From: Albimonas marina
GTDB lineage: Bacteria; Pseudomonadota; Alphaproteobacteria; Rhodobacterales; Rhodobacteraceae
Assembly: GCF_029223255.1 (NCBI RefSeq)
Contig: NZ_JARHUC010000002.1
Coordinates: 744,001 to 808,000 of the forward strand
Direction: 5' to 3'
DNA length: 64,000 nucleotides
The notes below the pieces were generated by a model. The model was not told the DNA's origin, searched no databases, and saw only the letters and a program-made list of their open reading frames with translations. Both the position numbers and the translations under genes were made by a program. The stretch's first letter is position 1, and each line of letters begins with the position of its first letter. Shown here in pieces: positions 27,790 through 36,512 of the stretch.

Positions 27790-28860
27790 GTGATCTCGGT
27801 CGACGCCATGGGCGGCGACCGCGGCCCCGGCCCGGTGCTGGCCGGCATGGCCATCTCGGCCAAGAAGAACCCCGACATCAGCTTCATCGTCCACGGAGAC
27901 GAGGCGCAGCTGAAGCGCCTGATGCGCCGCCGCCCCGGCCTCGCCGAGCGGACCGAGGTGCGCCACGCCCCCGAGGTGGTGGCGATGTCGGACAAGCCCT
28001 CCAAGATCATGCGCCACAGCCGCGGCACCTCGATGATGAGCGCGCTGCAGGCGGTGAAGGCCGGCGAGGCCTCGGTCGCGGTCTCCTGCGGGAACACCGG
28101 CGCGCTGATGGCGCTGGCGATGCTGGCGCTGCGCCGCGCGCCCGGCGTCGACCGCCCGGCCATCGCGGTGTTCTGGCCCTCGCGCGGGCCGGCCGGTCAC
28201 AACATCGTGCTCGACGTGGGCGCCGACATCCGGGCCGAGCCAAAGAACCTGGCGCAATACGCGGTGATGGGCGCCGAATACGCGCGCCTGGGCCTGAAGA
28301 TCGACCGGCCGCGGGTGGGCCTGCTGAACGTCGGCTCCGAGGATTCGAAGGGCGGCGAGGATCTCCATGACGCCGCCGAGCTGATTTCGGCCGCCGCGAT
28401 CCGTCCGGGCGCGGGATTTTCCTACATCGGTTTCGTCGAGGGCAGCGACATCCTGTCCGACCGGGTCGACGTGATCGTCACCGACGGCTTCACCGGCAAC
28501 ATCGCGCTGAAGACGGCCGAGGGCACGGCGAAGCTGATCTCCGACAGCCTGAAGGAGGCGTTCCGCCACACCTGGCTGTCGCGTCTGGGGGCGCTCGCCG
28601 CCTGGACCTCCTTGCGCCGGCTGTCGAAGCGCATAGATCCAAGACAGGTCAACGGCGGGGTGTTCCTCGGGCTGAACGGATCGGTGGTGAAAAGCCACGG
28701 GTCCGCCGACGCCACCGCCGTCGCCTCGGCCATCAAGCTGGCCGCGACCATGGGTCTTTCGGGTTTCCAGGGACGTGTGGCCGAACAGGTTGCAAACGCC
28801 TTCCCGGCCCGGAACACTGCCGGCGCGGATTCGGACAGGAGCGGAAAGACCACAGGATGA
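27790..28860 (+). CDS. plsX: Phosphate acyltransferase PlsX
   Basis: PlsX converts acyl-ACP to acyl phosphate, feeding PlsY. The core starts with VISVDAMGGDRGP and includes VHGDEAQLKRL, VSCGNTGALMALAM, GLLNVGSEDSKG and VTDGFTGNIALKTAEG. I placed the start at GTG 27790, giving 356 residues, because GGAGG sits 6 nt upstream and the family begins at this motif. An in-frame ATG at 27652 would add 46 alanine/proline-rich residues with no good ribosome site; it remains possible. The stop overlaps the fabH start (ATGA). Confidence 0.92.
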   Translation: MISVDAMGGDRGPGPVLAGMAISAKKNPDISFIVHGDEAQLKRLMRRRPGLAERTEVRHAPEVVAMSDKPSKIMRHSRGTSMMSALQAVKAGEASVAVSCGNTGALMALAMLALRRAPGVDRPAIAVFWPSRGPAGHNIVLDVGADIRAEPKNLAQYAVMGAEYARLGLKIDRPRVGLLNVGSEDSKGGEDLHDAAELISAAAIRPGAGFSYIGFVEGSDILSDRVDVIVTDGFTGNIALKTAEGTAKLISDSLKEAFRHTWLSRLGALAAWTSLRRLSKRIDPRQVNGGVFLGLNGSVVKSHGSADATAVASAIKLAATMGLSGFQGRVAEQVANAFPARNTAGADSDRSGKTTG

Positions 28861-29834
28861 CCGTAACTCGCGCCGTCCCGCTGGGCTGCGGCCACCACCT
28901 CCCCGAGCGGGTCGTCGAGAACGCCGAGTTCGCGAAGACCCTCGAGACCTCCGACGAGTGGATCAAGACCCGATCCGGCATCGAGCGGCGCCATTTCGCG
29001 GCCCCGAACGAGAAGACCTCGGACCTCGCCATTCCCGCCGCCCAGCGCGCGCTGGCGGCCGCCGGGCTGGAGGCGTCGGACCTCGACGCCATCGTGCTGG
29101 CCACCGCCACGCCGGACGAGACCTTCCCCGCCACCGCCACCCGCGTGCAGCACGCGATCGGCATGACGAACGGCTTCGCCTTCGACGTGCAGGCGGTCTG
29201 CGCGGGCTTCATCTACGCCGTGGGCATGGCCAACTCGCTGATCCAGTCGGGCCAGGCCAGGACGGTGATGGTGATCGGGGCCGAGACCTTCTCGCGCATC
29301 CTCGACTTCACCGACCGCTCGACCTGCGTGCTGTTCGGCGACGGGGCGGGGGCGCTGATCCTCTCGGCCGAGCCGGGCGCCGGCACGCTCGCCGACCGCG
29401 GGGTGATGTCGGTGAAGCTGCATTCCGACGGGGCCCATCACGACCTGCTCTACGTCGACGGGGGGCCGTCCTCGACCGGGCGGGCGGGCTGCGTGCGGAT
29501 GCAGGGCCAGCGGGTGTTCCAGCACGCTGTGAACAAACTCGCGCAAGTGGCTCATGAAGCGATGGAAACCGTCGGCGCCACCGCCGACGACATCGACTGG
29601 ATGGTGCCCCACCAGGCCAACAGCCGGATCATCGAATCGACCGCGCGCAAGACGGGCCTGTCGATGCAGAAGGTGGTGATGACCGTGCACAACCACGGCA
29701 ACACGTCGGCCGCCTCGATCCCGCTGGCGCTGTCGGAGACGGTGCAGGCCGGGCGCATCCGGCAGGGCGACCTGCTGCTGATGGAGGCCATCGGCGGCGG
29801 GCTCGCCTGGGGCGCCGCGCTGATGCGCTGGTGA
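28857..29834 (+). CDS. fabH: 3-oxoacyl-ACP synthase III
   Basis: FabH starts fatty acid synthesis by condensing acetyl-CoA with malonyl-ACP. The 325-residue thiolase-fold protein has the catalytic Cys115 in VQAVCAGF, the His in MVPHQANSRI and the Asn in VHNHGNTSAASIP. Length and motifs are standard. Its ATG overlaps the plsX stop, so translation is coupled. A 267-bp gap with its own candidate promoter separates it from ihfA. Confidence 0.95.
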   Translation: MTVTRAVPLGCGHHLPERVVENAEFAKTLETSDEWIKTRSGIERRHFAAPNEKTSDLAIPAAQRALAAAGLEASDLDAIVLATATPDETFPATATRVQHAIGMTNGFAFDVQAVCAGFIYAVGMANSLIQSGQARTVMVIGAETFSRILDFTDRSTCVLFGDGAGALILSAEPGAGTLADRGVMSVKLHSDGAHHDLLYVDGGPSSTGRAGCVRMQGQRVFQHAVNKLAQVAHEAMETVGATADDIDWMVPHQANSRIIESTARKTGLSMQKVVMTVHNHGNTSAASIPLALSETVQAGRIRQGDLLLMEAIGGGLAWGAALMRW

Positions 29835-29998
29835 GGCTTCGCGCCTGAGCGGATTGAACTTCGGGTCGCGCCCGCCGCCGGAAACGGGGCGGGCGCTTCG
29901 CTTTCGACCGCCCGGCGACGGAGTTTCCGCAGGGACGCGGATGGCCTCCGCCGCGGGGCTGAGAGGCGTTCTGCGCGCCCCTCGCCAAGTCATTGACA

Positions 29999-30028
29999 TT
30001 GACTCTGAAATCCACGGCGGCCTAGGCT
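29999..30028 (+). promoter_or_regulatory. Candidate ihfA promoter
   Basis: TTGACT (29999-30004) and TAGGCT (30023-30028) are 18 bp apart; a second TTGACA overlaps just upstream at 29993. The segment is visibly less GC-rich than its surroundings. Confidence 0.45.
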
Positions 30029-30101
30029 TTGGAATTGCGCGCCACGGCCCGGTCCCACCGGCCCGGGGGCCGCGGTTTCCAGAGGGGCGCAGGAGGCGCG
30101 G

Positions 30102-30404
30102 ATGGCGAACAAGACCCACACCCGGCTCGACCTGACCGAGGCCGTCTACCGCGAGGTCGGCCTGTCGCGGAACGAGTCCGCCGAGCTGGTCGAGAGCATT
30201 CTCGGCCATGTCTCCGACGCGCTCGTGAAGGGCGAGACGGTGAAGATCTCCTCCTTCGGCACCTTCCAGGTGCGCCAGAAGGGCGCCCGCATGGGCCGCA
30301 ACCCCAAGACCGGCGAGGAGGTTCCGATCGAGCCGCGCCGCGTGCTGGTGTTCCGCCCGTCGCACATCCTGAAGGACAAGATCAACGACGCCCTCAGCGG
30401 CTGA
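30102..30404 (+). CDS. ihfA: Integration host factor subunit alpha
   Basis: A 100-residue DNA-bending protein of the HU/IHF family. [20 protein letters not shown] is the alpha-subunit opening, and [20 protein letters not shown] carries the Asn-Pro of the beta arm that intercalates into DNA. It acts with IHF-beta, encoded elsewhere, in recombination and promoter architecture. AGGAGG lies upstream of the ATG. The MerR-type gene follows 35 bases downstream. Confidence 0.96.
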   Translation: MANKTHTRLDLTEAVYREVGLSRNESAELVESILGHVSDALVKGETVKISSFGTFQVRQKGARMGRNPKTGEEVPIEPRRVLVFRPSHILKDKINDALSG

Positions 30405-30439
30405 CCGGCCCGCCGGCGCCCGGAGGGCCCCTCCCGGAC

Positions 30440-30961
30440 ATGGACAAGTCCCCCAACGCGTTTCGAACCATCTCGGAAGTCTCCGAGACGCTGGATGTGC
30501 CCGCGCATGTCCTGCGGTTCTGGGAATCGAAGTTCACCGCCGTCCGCCCGATCAAGCGCGGCGGCGGCCGGCGCTATTACCGGCCCGAGGACGTGACGCT
30601 GCTCGTGGGCATCCGCGAGCTGCTCTACGAGGACGGCCTGACCATCAAGGGCGTCCAGAAGATCTTCCGCGAGAAGGGCCAGAAGCACGTGGTGCGCCGC
30701 GGGGCCGAGGTGCTGGGCGAACCCTTCGAGGAGGTCGCCGAGACGCCCGCCCCGCCGACCGCGCAGGCGCCCGTCGCCGCCGAGCCGGCCCCTGCGCTGG
30801 CCCCCGCCGGCGCCTCGATGGCCCCGGCCGCCCCGGCGCCCGAGCCGGATGCCGAGCCTGACGCCGCCGCGCCGGCCGAGCCCGAGGCCCCGGACGCCGA
30901 GCGGGTCCGCGCGGTGATCTCCAAGCTCGAGGCCCTGCGCAACCGTCTGCGTGAAGGCTGA
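30440..30961 (+). CDS. MerR family transcriptional regulator
   Basis: A 173-residue regulator. Residues about 8-78 form the winged helix-turn-helix: [25 protein letters not shown] and [14 protein letters not shown]. The effector half is replaced by a proline/alanine-rich stretch (about 97-155) and a short terminal helix [18 protein letters not shown], with no metal-binding cysteines. It therefore probably senses nothing through thiols. By my recollection, a gene of this type commonly follows ihfA in alphaproteobacteria; its targets are not known to me. Confidence 0.88.
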   Translation: MDKSPNAFRTISEVSETLDVPAHVLRFWESKFTAVRPIKRGGGRRYYRPEDVTLLVGIRELLYEDGLTIKGVQKIFREKGQKHVVRRGAEVLGEPFEEVAETPAPPTAQAPVAAEPAPALAPAGASMAPAAPAPEPDAEPDAAAPAEPEAPDAERVRAVISKLEALRNRLREG

Positions 30962-31033
30962 CCGCCAAGCGGTTGGTTCCGCTGGACGATCTTTTCGCGG
31001 CGCCGCGCGCGTCCCCCACCTGAAACCACTGCC

Positions 31034-31054
31034 GCCCCGGGCCTGACCCGGGGC
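31034..31054. terminator. Short palindrome, copy 1 (3' of gntR and merR genes)
   Basis: GCCCCGGG-cctga-CCCGGGGC lies between the convergent merR-like and gntR genes. The identical 21 bases recur at 34418-34438. It can serve as a bidirectional terminator or a REP-like repeat. Confidence 0.6.
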
Positions 31055-31080
31055 CGCGTCGGGCGGCTCGGGCCTTCGGC

Positions 31081-31815
31081 TTACGCGACCTCGCCCGCGC
31101 CTCCGTCCGGCAGCCGCCGCCGCGCGGCCAGGGCCGCCTCGATGTGCCGGCGGCCTGCGGCCTCGGCCGCCTCCGCCTGCCCGGCGCGCACGTGGTCGAG
31201 GATCTCGCCATGCTCGCCGACCGCCTCCGCATGCCGTCCCGGCGCGGTGAAGGTGGTGGCGCCCAGCAGGGAGATCGCGTCGGCCAGCGCCTCGAGCGAG
31301 GCGTCGAGCCAGGGGTTCCCGGCCGCCTGCCGCAGGGCGTCGTGGAAGGCGCGGTTGAGCTCCGCCGCCTCCGTCGCGGCCTCCCCCGGCAGGACGGCGA
31401 AGCGGGCGTGCAGCCCCTCCAGCGCCGCGAGGTCCGCGGGGCCCGCGTGGCGGGCGGCGAGGCCCGCGGCCGCCCCCTCCAGCACCGCGCGCATGGCGTA
31501 GACCTGCTCGCGCTCCGCCCCGCTCAGCCCGCGCACCACGTGGCCCCGGCCCCCGCCCCGGCGCATCAGGCCGCGGGCCTGCATCCGGCCCAGCGCCTCG
31601 CGCACCGGGGTTCGGCTGACGGCGAGGGCGGCGGCGACCTCCTCCTCCCGCAGGCGGTCGCCGGGGCGCAGCAGGCCGCGGCGCAGCCCCTCGCGCAGGC
31701 GGGCGAAGACCGCCTCGCCCAGGCTCCCGCCCGCGCCAAGGGGGCCCAGCGCGGCGAGGCGGGCGAGCGCGTCCTGCGTCCCGGCCTGAGTCGTCCCGTG
31801 CATCGTCGGCGCCAT
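31081..31815 (-). CDS. GntR family regulator, FCD (FadR/VanR) subgroup
   Basis: A 244-residue regulator. The winged helix is at about 28-98, with RPGDRLREEEVAAALAVSRT, PVREALGRMQ and GRGHVVRGLS. The C-terminal FCD domain (about 105-230) has LNRAFHDALRQAAGNPWL and a final helix HIEAALAARR, the pattern that binds metal-coordinated carboxylic acids. It diverges from tcuAB over a 110-bp gap holding a perfect palindrome of the type used by this subgroup. It likely represses tcuAB and itself until a carboxylate ligand appears. ATG at 31815 has GGGAGGG upstream. Confidence 0.87.
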   Translation of the reverse strand: MAPTMHGTTQAGTQDALARLAALGPLGAGGSLGEAVFARLREGLRRGLLRPGDRLREEEVAAALAVSRTPVREALGRMQARGLMRRGGGRGHVVRGLSGAEREQVYAMRAVLEGAAAGLAARHAGPADLAALEGLHARFAVLPGEAATEAAELNRAFHDALRQAAGNPWLDASLEALADAISLLGATTFTAPGRHAEAVGEHGEILDHVRAGQAEAAEAAGRRHIEAALAARRRLPDGGAGEVA

Positions 31816-31866
31816 CGGCCGCCCTCCCCGTCCGTCCCGCGACGGCGCCTTGGCGGGCCGTCGGTT

Positions 31867-31878
31867 TCAGTATACTGA
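31867..31878. promoter_or_regulatory. Candidate operator of the FCD regulator
   Basis: TCAGTATACTGA is a perfect 12-bp palindrome in the divergent gap, 48 bases before tcuA and 51 before the regulator. A GTATAC core is typical of FadR-type GntR operators. It stands out in a GC-rich region. Confidence 0.6.
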
Positions 31879-31925
31879 GAATCCCCAACGGCCGGAAGAC
31901 GGCGAGGGCGGGAGGAGAGCCGCGG

Positions 31926-33302
31926 ATGTGGGACGTGCTGGTGGCCGGCGGCGGCAACGCGGCGCTGTGCGCGGCGATCGCGGCGCGCCGCGCGGGACGC
32001 TCGGTGCTGGTGGTCGAGGCGGCGCCGAAATTCTACCGCGGCGGCAACACCCGCCACACCCGCAACATGCGCTGCGCCCATGATGCGGCCACCGACACGC
32101 TGTCGGGCCCCTACCCCGAGGCGGAATTCCTCGACGACCTGATGCGGGTCACCCAGGGCAACACCACGCCCGAGCTCGCGCAGATGATGATCCGCGAATC
32201 GAAGGACATGCTGGGCTGGATCCAGGAGCAGGGGGTGCGCTTCCAGCCCTCGCTGGGCGGCACGCTCAGCCTGGGGCGCACCAACTCGTTCTTCCTGGGC
32301 GGGGGGCGGTCGATGCTGAACGCCCTCTACCGCACGGCCGAGGGGCTGGGGGTCGAGGTGCGATACGAGGCGGAGGTGGTGGGGCTGGACCTCGACGGCC
32401 CCCGCTTACGCGCCGCCATGGTCCGGCAGGGCGACCGCGAGGAGCGTATCGAGGCCCGCGCTTTCGTGGCCGCCTGCGGGGGCTTCGAGTCGAACTTCGA
32501 GTGGCTGAAGGAAGGCTGGGGCGAGCGGGCGGAAAATTTCCTGATCCGCGGCACCCCCTACAACCGCGGCACGGTCACGAAGATGCTGATCGAGGGCGGG
32601 GTGATGCAGATCGGCGATCCCACCCAGTGCCATGCGGTCGCCATCGACGCCCGCGCGCCGCGCTATGACGGCGGCATCATCACCCGGCTCGACTGCGTGG
32701 TCTTCGGCATCGTGGTGAACGCCGACGCGCAGCGCTTCTACGACGAGGGCGAGGACATCTGGCCCAAGCGCTACGCGATCTGGGGGCGGCTGGTGGCCGA
32801 CCAGCCGGGCCAGATCGCCTGGATCGTCTTCGACGCCCCGAACCTCGAGCGGTTCATGCCCTCGCTGTTCCCCGCGATCTCCGCCCCCACGATCCCGGAG
32901 CTGGCCGAGAAGCTGGGCCTGGACCCCGCCGCGCTGGACGCGACCCTCTCGGAGTTCAACGCCGCCGTGGTGGGCGGCCGCCCCTTCGACCACACCGAGC
33001 TGGACGGGAACCGGACGCAGGGGCTGGCGATCGAGAAGACCAACTGGGCGCAGCGGATCGAGACGGCGCCCTTCTACGCCTACCCCGTCCGTCCCGGCAT
33101 CACCTTCACCTACCTGGGCGTGAAGGTGGACGCGCAGGCGCGCATGGTGATGGCCGACGGGACCCCGTCCAAGAACCTCTTCGCCGCCGGCGAGATCATG
33201 GCCGGCAACGTGCTGGGCCAGGGCTACGCCGCCGGCATCGGCATGACCATCGGCGCCGTCTTCGGGCGCATCGCCGGCACGGAGGCCGCGAATGTCGTTT
33301 GA
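31926..33302 (+). CDS. tcuA: FAD-dependent tricarballylate dehydrogenase
   Basis: A 458-residue flavoprotein of the fumarate reductase/succinate dehydrogenase family. TcuA oxidises tricarballylate to cis-aconitate. The FAD-binding VLVAGGGNAALCAAIAARR opens the protein; GGNTRHTRNMRCAH near 39 and the C-terminal AGEIMAGNVLGQGYAAGIG are TcuA-like. No signal peptide is present, so it is cytoplasmic. The adjacent tcuB would reoxidise the flavin through the quinone pool. Its last 11 bases overlap tcuB. The true substrate in this cluster may be a related tricarboxylate. Confidence 0.88.
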   Translation: MWDVLVAGGGNAALCAAIAARRAGRSVLVVEAAPKFYRGGNTRHTRNMRCAHDAATDTLSGPYPEAEFLDDLMRVTQGNTTPELAQMMIRESKDMLGWIQEQGVRFQPSLGGTLSLGRTNSFFLGGGRSMLNALYRTAEGLGVEVRYEAEVVGLDLDGPRLRAAMVRQGDREERIEARAFVAACGGFESNFEWLKEGWGERAENFLIRGTPYNRGTVTKMLIEGGVMQIGDPTQCHAVAIDARAPRYDGGIITRLDCVVFGIVVNADAQRFYDEGEDIWPKRYAIWGRLVADQPGQIAWIVFDAPNLERFMPSLFPAISAPTIPELAEKLGLDPAALDATLSEFNAAVVGGRPFDHTELDGNRTQGLAIEKTNWAQRIETAPFYAYPVRPGITFTYLGVKVDAQARMVMADGTPSKNLFAAGEIMAGNVLGQGYAAGIGMTIGAVFGRIAGTEAANVV

Positions 33303-34410
33303 TCTCCCCTCCCCCGACGCGGGCCTGCGCGATCCCAACCTCGCCGAGGCCGAGCGGCTGATGACCGTGTGCAACTCCTGCCGCTATTGTGAGGGGCTGT
33401 GCGCCGTCTTCCCCGCCATGGAGCTGCGCCGGGCCTGGTCGGACGGCGACCTGCAGTATCTCGCGAACCTCTGCCATTCCTGCGGGGCCTGCTACCACGA
33501 CTGCCAGTTCTCGCCGCCGCACGAGTTCGACGTGAACGTGCCGGCTGTGTTGGCGAAGGTGAGGAACGACAGCTACGAGGCGCACGCCTGGCCGGGCGCG
33601 CTGCGCCCGCTGTTCCGCCGCCACGGAGCGGCGCTGGCGATCGGCGTGGCGCTGGCCGCCGCCCTGTTCCTCGCGGGCTTCATCGCGGCGGGCGATCCGG
33701 GGGCGCTGTGGAGCGCGCACCGCTCGCCCGATCTCTTCTACGCGCTGATGCCCCATTCGGCGATGGTCGGGCTGTTCGGCGCGGCGTTCCTGTGGATGCT
33801 GCTGGCGGTCTTCATGGGCGCGCGGTCGTTCTGGAAGGCGACCGGGACCCCGGTCGATGGACTGGCGTTGGGGCGCGCGGGGCACGACGCGGCGACGCTG
33901 CGCTATCTCGACGGCGGCGGCATGGGCTGCATGAACGACGACGACCAGCCCGACGACAACCGTCGCCTGTGGCACCACTTCACCTTCTACGGGTTCCTGC
34001 TGTGCCTGGCCTCGACCTCGGTGGCGACGGTCTATCACTACGTCCTCGACCGGCCCGCGCCCTACCCGCTGTGGGACCTGCCGAAGATCCTCGGCACGCT
34101 GGGGGGCGTCGGCCTGGTGATCGGCCCCATCGGCCTGTTGAGAGCGAAGGCCAAGCGCCTGCCCGACCTGCTCGACCCCCGCTTCCGTTCGATGGAGGTC
34201 GGGTTCCTCGCCATCCTGCTGCTGACCGGGGCGAGCGGGCTGGCGCTGATGGCGCTGCGCTCGACCCCGCTGCTGGGCCCGATGCTGGCGCTGCACCTGG
34301 GCGCGGTGCTGGCGCTGTTCCTGTCGATGCCCTACGGCAAGTTCGTCCACGGGCTCTACCGCTACCTGGCGCTGGCCCGCTGGCGGCGCGAGGATCCCTC
34401 GCGGGGATGA
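33292..34410 (+). CDS. tcuB: Tricarballylate utilisation membrane iron-sulfur protein
   Basis: A 372-residue membrane electron carrier that accepts electrons from TcuA's FADH2. The N-terminus holds two ferredoxin-like clusters, CNSCRYCEGLC near residue 25 and CHSCGACYHDC near 61. About six membrane helices follow, with several histidines suited to heme ligation (HHFTFYGF, HYVLDRP, LHLGAV). MPYGKFVHGLYR near the end is typical of the family. The pair tcuAB is under the divergent GntR regulator. The usual transporter tcuC is absent; the liv-type importer nearby may take its place. Confidence 0.88.
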   Translation: MSFDLPSPDAGLRDPNLAEAERLMTVCNSCRYCEGLCAVFPAMELRRAWSDGDLQYLANLCHSCGACYHDCQFSPPHEFDVNVPAVLAKVRNDSYEAHAWPGALRPLFRRHGAALAIGVALAAALFLAGFIAAGDPGALWSAHRSPDLFYALMPHSAMVGLFGAAFLWMLLAVFMGARSFWKATGTPVDGLALGRAGHDAATLRYLDGGGMGCMNDDDQPDDNRRLWHHFTFYGFLLCLASTSVATVYHYVLDRPAPYPLWDLPKILGTLGGVGLVIGPIGLLRAKAKRLPDLLDPRFRSMEVGFLAILLLTGASGLALMALRSTPLLGPMLALHLGAVLALFLSMPYGKFVHGLYRYLALARWRREDPSRG

Positions 34411-34417
34411 GCGGCGC

Positions 34418-34438
34418 GCCCCGGGCCTGACCCGGGGC
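34418..34438. terminator. Short palindrome, copy 2 (3' of tcuB)
   Basis: Same sequence as at 31034-31054, located eight bases after the tcuB stop and between convergent genes. The two copies bracket the gntR-tcuAB module. Confidence 0.6.
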
Positions 34439-34524
34439 CTCGCCCCGACCCGTCGCGGCCACGGCGGACCGCGAGAGGCCCAGGGTCGAGCCCGGGGCGC
34501 GCCCGTGCGGCGGGCGGCCCGCGC

Positions 34525-35916
34525 TCAGGCCAGCGCCTTCGCCGCCGCCCTGCCCGCCACGCGCCCCAGCGAGATCGCGGACAGCAGGCCGTTGCCCGAC
34601 AGGTAGCCCTCGGCCCCCGCCCCGGAGACGCCGCAGGCGGCGCCGCCGGCGGCGTAGAGGCCGGGGATGACCGCTCCGTCCGGGCGCAGGACGCGGGCCT
34701 CGCCGTCCACCACCAGGCCGCCCTGGGTGTGGAACAGCGCGCCGGTCACCCGCACCGCCCGGTAGGGGGCTTCGAGGGGGGCCACGCCTTGCAGCGGGCG
34801 GCCGAACGGGTCCTCGGCCTCGCCCCGCTTGGCGGCCTCGACCTGGGCGAGGGTGGCGGCGAGGGCTTCGGGCGGAACCTTGATGCGGACGGCCAACGTC
34901 GCGAGGTCGTCGGCCTCGACGATGGCGCCCAGCGACTGGGCGCGGCGGAAATCCTCGAACTGCGCGGCGATGCCGGCGATGCGGGCGTCGAAGATCGTCC
35001 AGGCGAGGCCCTGGGCTTGCGTCAGCACCCGGGCGGCCTGTTCGGAGTAGCCGGTGGCCTCGTTCGAGAACCGCAGTCCTTCGAGGTTCACCTGGAACCC
35101 GCCCTCCATGACCGTCGCCCAGGTGATCAGGATGCCCGCCGGGTGCGCGACCGAGCCGTGGCCCTGGTGCCCGCCCAGGTGGCGGGAGGCGGCGCCCAGC
35201 GCCTCGCCCCACAGGATCGCCTCGCCCTGGTTGCCGGGGTGGCCGAAGTAGAGCGCGTCGCGCAGGCTGGGGATGTGCTCGGCCACCAGCGCCTTGTTCC
35301 CGCCGTAGCCGTTGCAGGCGAGGATCAGGGCGCGGCAGCCGACGTCCTCGGCACTCCCGTCCGGGCGGGTGAAGCGGACGCCGCGGAGGGTTTCGCCGTC
35401 GACGTAGAGGGCGACGACCTGCGCCTCGGTCAGGATGTCCACGCCCGCAGACTCGGCGGCGCGGGAGAGGCGGTCGACCAGCTCCTCGCCCGAGCGGGAC
35501 GGCAGGCCGTGCATCCTGAGCGCCGAGTGGCCGGGATAGCGGAAGTTGTCGACCAGCGAAAAATCCAGGCCGTGGGCGTCGGCGAGCCATTCCAGCGCCG
35601 GGCCGACCTCCTCCGCCATCAGGGCGGCGAGGGCGGGGTCGGGCTCGTCATGGGCCTTGTGGAGGATGTCGGCGACGAAGGCCGCGGGCGCGTCCTCCAC
35701 GCCCGCCGCCGCCTGCCAGCGGGTGCCGGGCGCGGGGATCAGGCCGGCGGAGAGGGCGGTGGAGCCTCGCGGAACCGAGTCCCGTTCCAGCACCAGGACC
35801 TCGACGCCCTCCCCGCGCAGGGCCAGCGCCGCGGTCAGGCCGGCGGCGCCGGCGCCGACGATCAGCGCGGGGACCTCGGTCTCGAACGAGGCGGGCGCGG
35901 GGAGGACGTCGGGCAT
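34525..35916 (-). CDS. FAD-dependent oxidoreductase, fumarate reductase/3-ketosteroid dehydrogenase family
   Basis: A 463-residue flavoprotein. The dinucleotide fold is VPALIVGAGAAGLTAALAL, followed by VLERDSVPRGSTALSAGLIPA, where the GSTALS loop binds FAD pyrophosphate. Near the end, AAGGAACGVSGAGAEGYLSGNG closes the FAD site. Such enzymes insert or remove C=C bonds next to carbonyls. Its sequence groups with cytoplasmic 3-ketosteroid-dehydrogenase-like proteins rather than TcuA. It is the last gene of the long minus-strand operon, with ATG at 35916 overlapping the preceding TGA by one base (GTG at 35919 is the alternative). Confidence 0.85.
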   Translation of the reverse strand: MPDVLPAPASFETEVPALIVGAGAAGLTAALALRGEGVEVLVLERDSVPRGSTALSAGLIPAPGTRWQAAAGVEDAPAAFVADILHKAHDEPDPALAALMAEEVGPALEWLADAHGLDFSLVDNFRYPGHSALRMHGLPSRSGEELVDRLSRAAESAGVDILTEAQVVALYVDGETLRGVRFTRPDGSAEDVGCRALILACNGYGGNKALVAEHIPSLRDALYFGHPGNQGEAILWGEALGAASRHLGGHQGHGSVAHPAGILITWATVMEGGFQVNLEGLRFSNEATGYSEQAARVLTQAQGLAWTIFDARIAGIAAQFEDFRRAQSLGAIVEADDLATLAVRIKVPPEALAATLAQVEAAKRGEAEDPFGRPLQGVAPLEAPYRAVRVTGALFHTQGGLVVDGEARVLRPDGAVIPGLYAAGGAACGVSGAGAEGYLSGNGLLSAISLGRVAGRAAAKALA

Positions 35917-36512
35917 CACAGGGCCTCGATTTCGGCGGTCATCTCGGCGATGGAGGCGACGCGGCCGACGGGGCGCAGGGCCTGGACGGCTTCGTCATGG
36001 GTCTTCTGGGAGAAGGCGGCGCAGCCGTCCTCGAGCAGGATCGCGTCGAACTCCCGCACGTGGGCGGCGCGGAAGGTGGTGGCGACCCCGCCGTTGGTGA
36101 CGATGCCGGCGACCAGCAGGTGCTCGATGCCGAGCTTGCGCAGGGTCCATTCCATGCGGGTCTGGTAGAAGGCGGAATAGGCGATCTTCTCGACCACCAC
36201 GTCCGCCGGCCCGAGCTCGTCGACCAGCTGGTTGCCCCAGCTGCCGGGGGCGAAGTCGCCGGCGCGCAGGAAGGGGCGCAGCTGCTTGAGGTGGGGGGCG
36301 ATCATCGGCTCGCCCCGCACCGGGACCAGGGTGAACTGGGTCGAGACGAACCAGCCCCCCTTGGATTTCAGCAGGTCCACCAGCGGCTTGAGGCGGGCGG
36401 GAACAGCCGCGATCTCGGGCGCGCCCTGCCCCGCCCGGCCGTAGGCGCCGTCGGGATGCAGGAAGTCGTTCTGCAGGTCGACGGTCAGCAGGGCGGTCTT
36501 GGACAGGTCCAT
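35916..36512 (-). CDS. Isochorismatase-fold protein lacking the catalytic cysteine
   Basis: A 198-residue protein of the isochorismatase/cysteine hydrolase family, which includes N-carbamoylsarcosine amidase and maleamate amidase. The catalytic Asp is in LLTVDLQNDF and the Lys in VVEKIAYSAF. The position of the nucleophilic Cys (usually T-N-x-C-V) is glycine here: GIVTNGGVATTFRAAH. It therefore cannot act by the usual thiol mechanism, although the fold is intact; it may resemble true isochorismatases, which also lack the Cys. Start overlaps the hyuA stop (TGATG). Confidence 0.85.
   Translation of the reverse strand: MDLSKTALLTVDLQNDFLHPDGAYGRAGQGAPEIAAVPARLKPLVDLLKSKGGWFVSTQFTLVPVRGEPMIAPHLKQLRPFLRAGDFAPGSWGNQLVDELGPADVVVEKIAYSAFYQTRMEWTLRKLGIEHLLVAGIVTNGGVATTFRAAHVREFDAILLEDGCAAFSQKTHDEAVQALRPVGRVASIAEMTAEIEAL

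Noticed and set aside
30962-31080. Possible tRNA gene after the merR-like gene
   Set aside because: By my recollection related genomes can have one here, but no acceptor stem or T-loop (GGTTCGAATCC-like) sequence is present.
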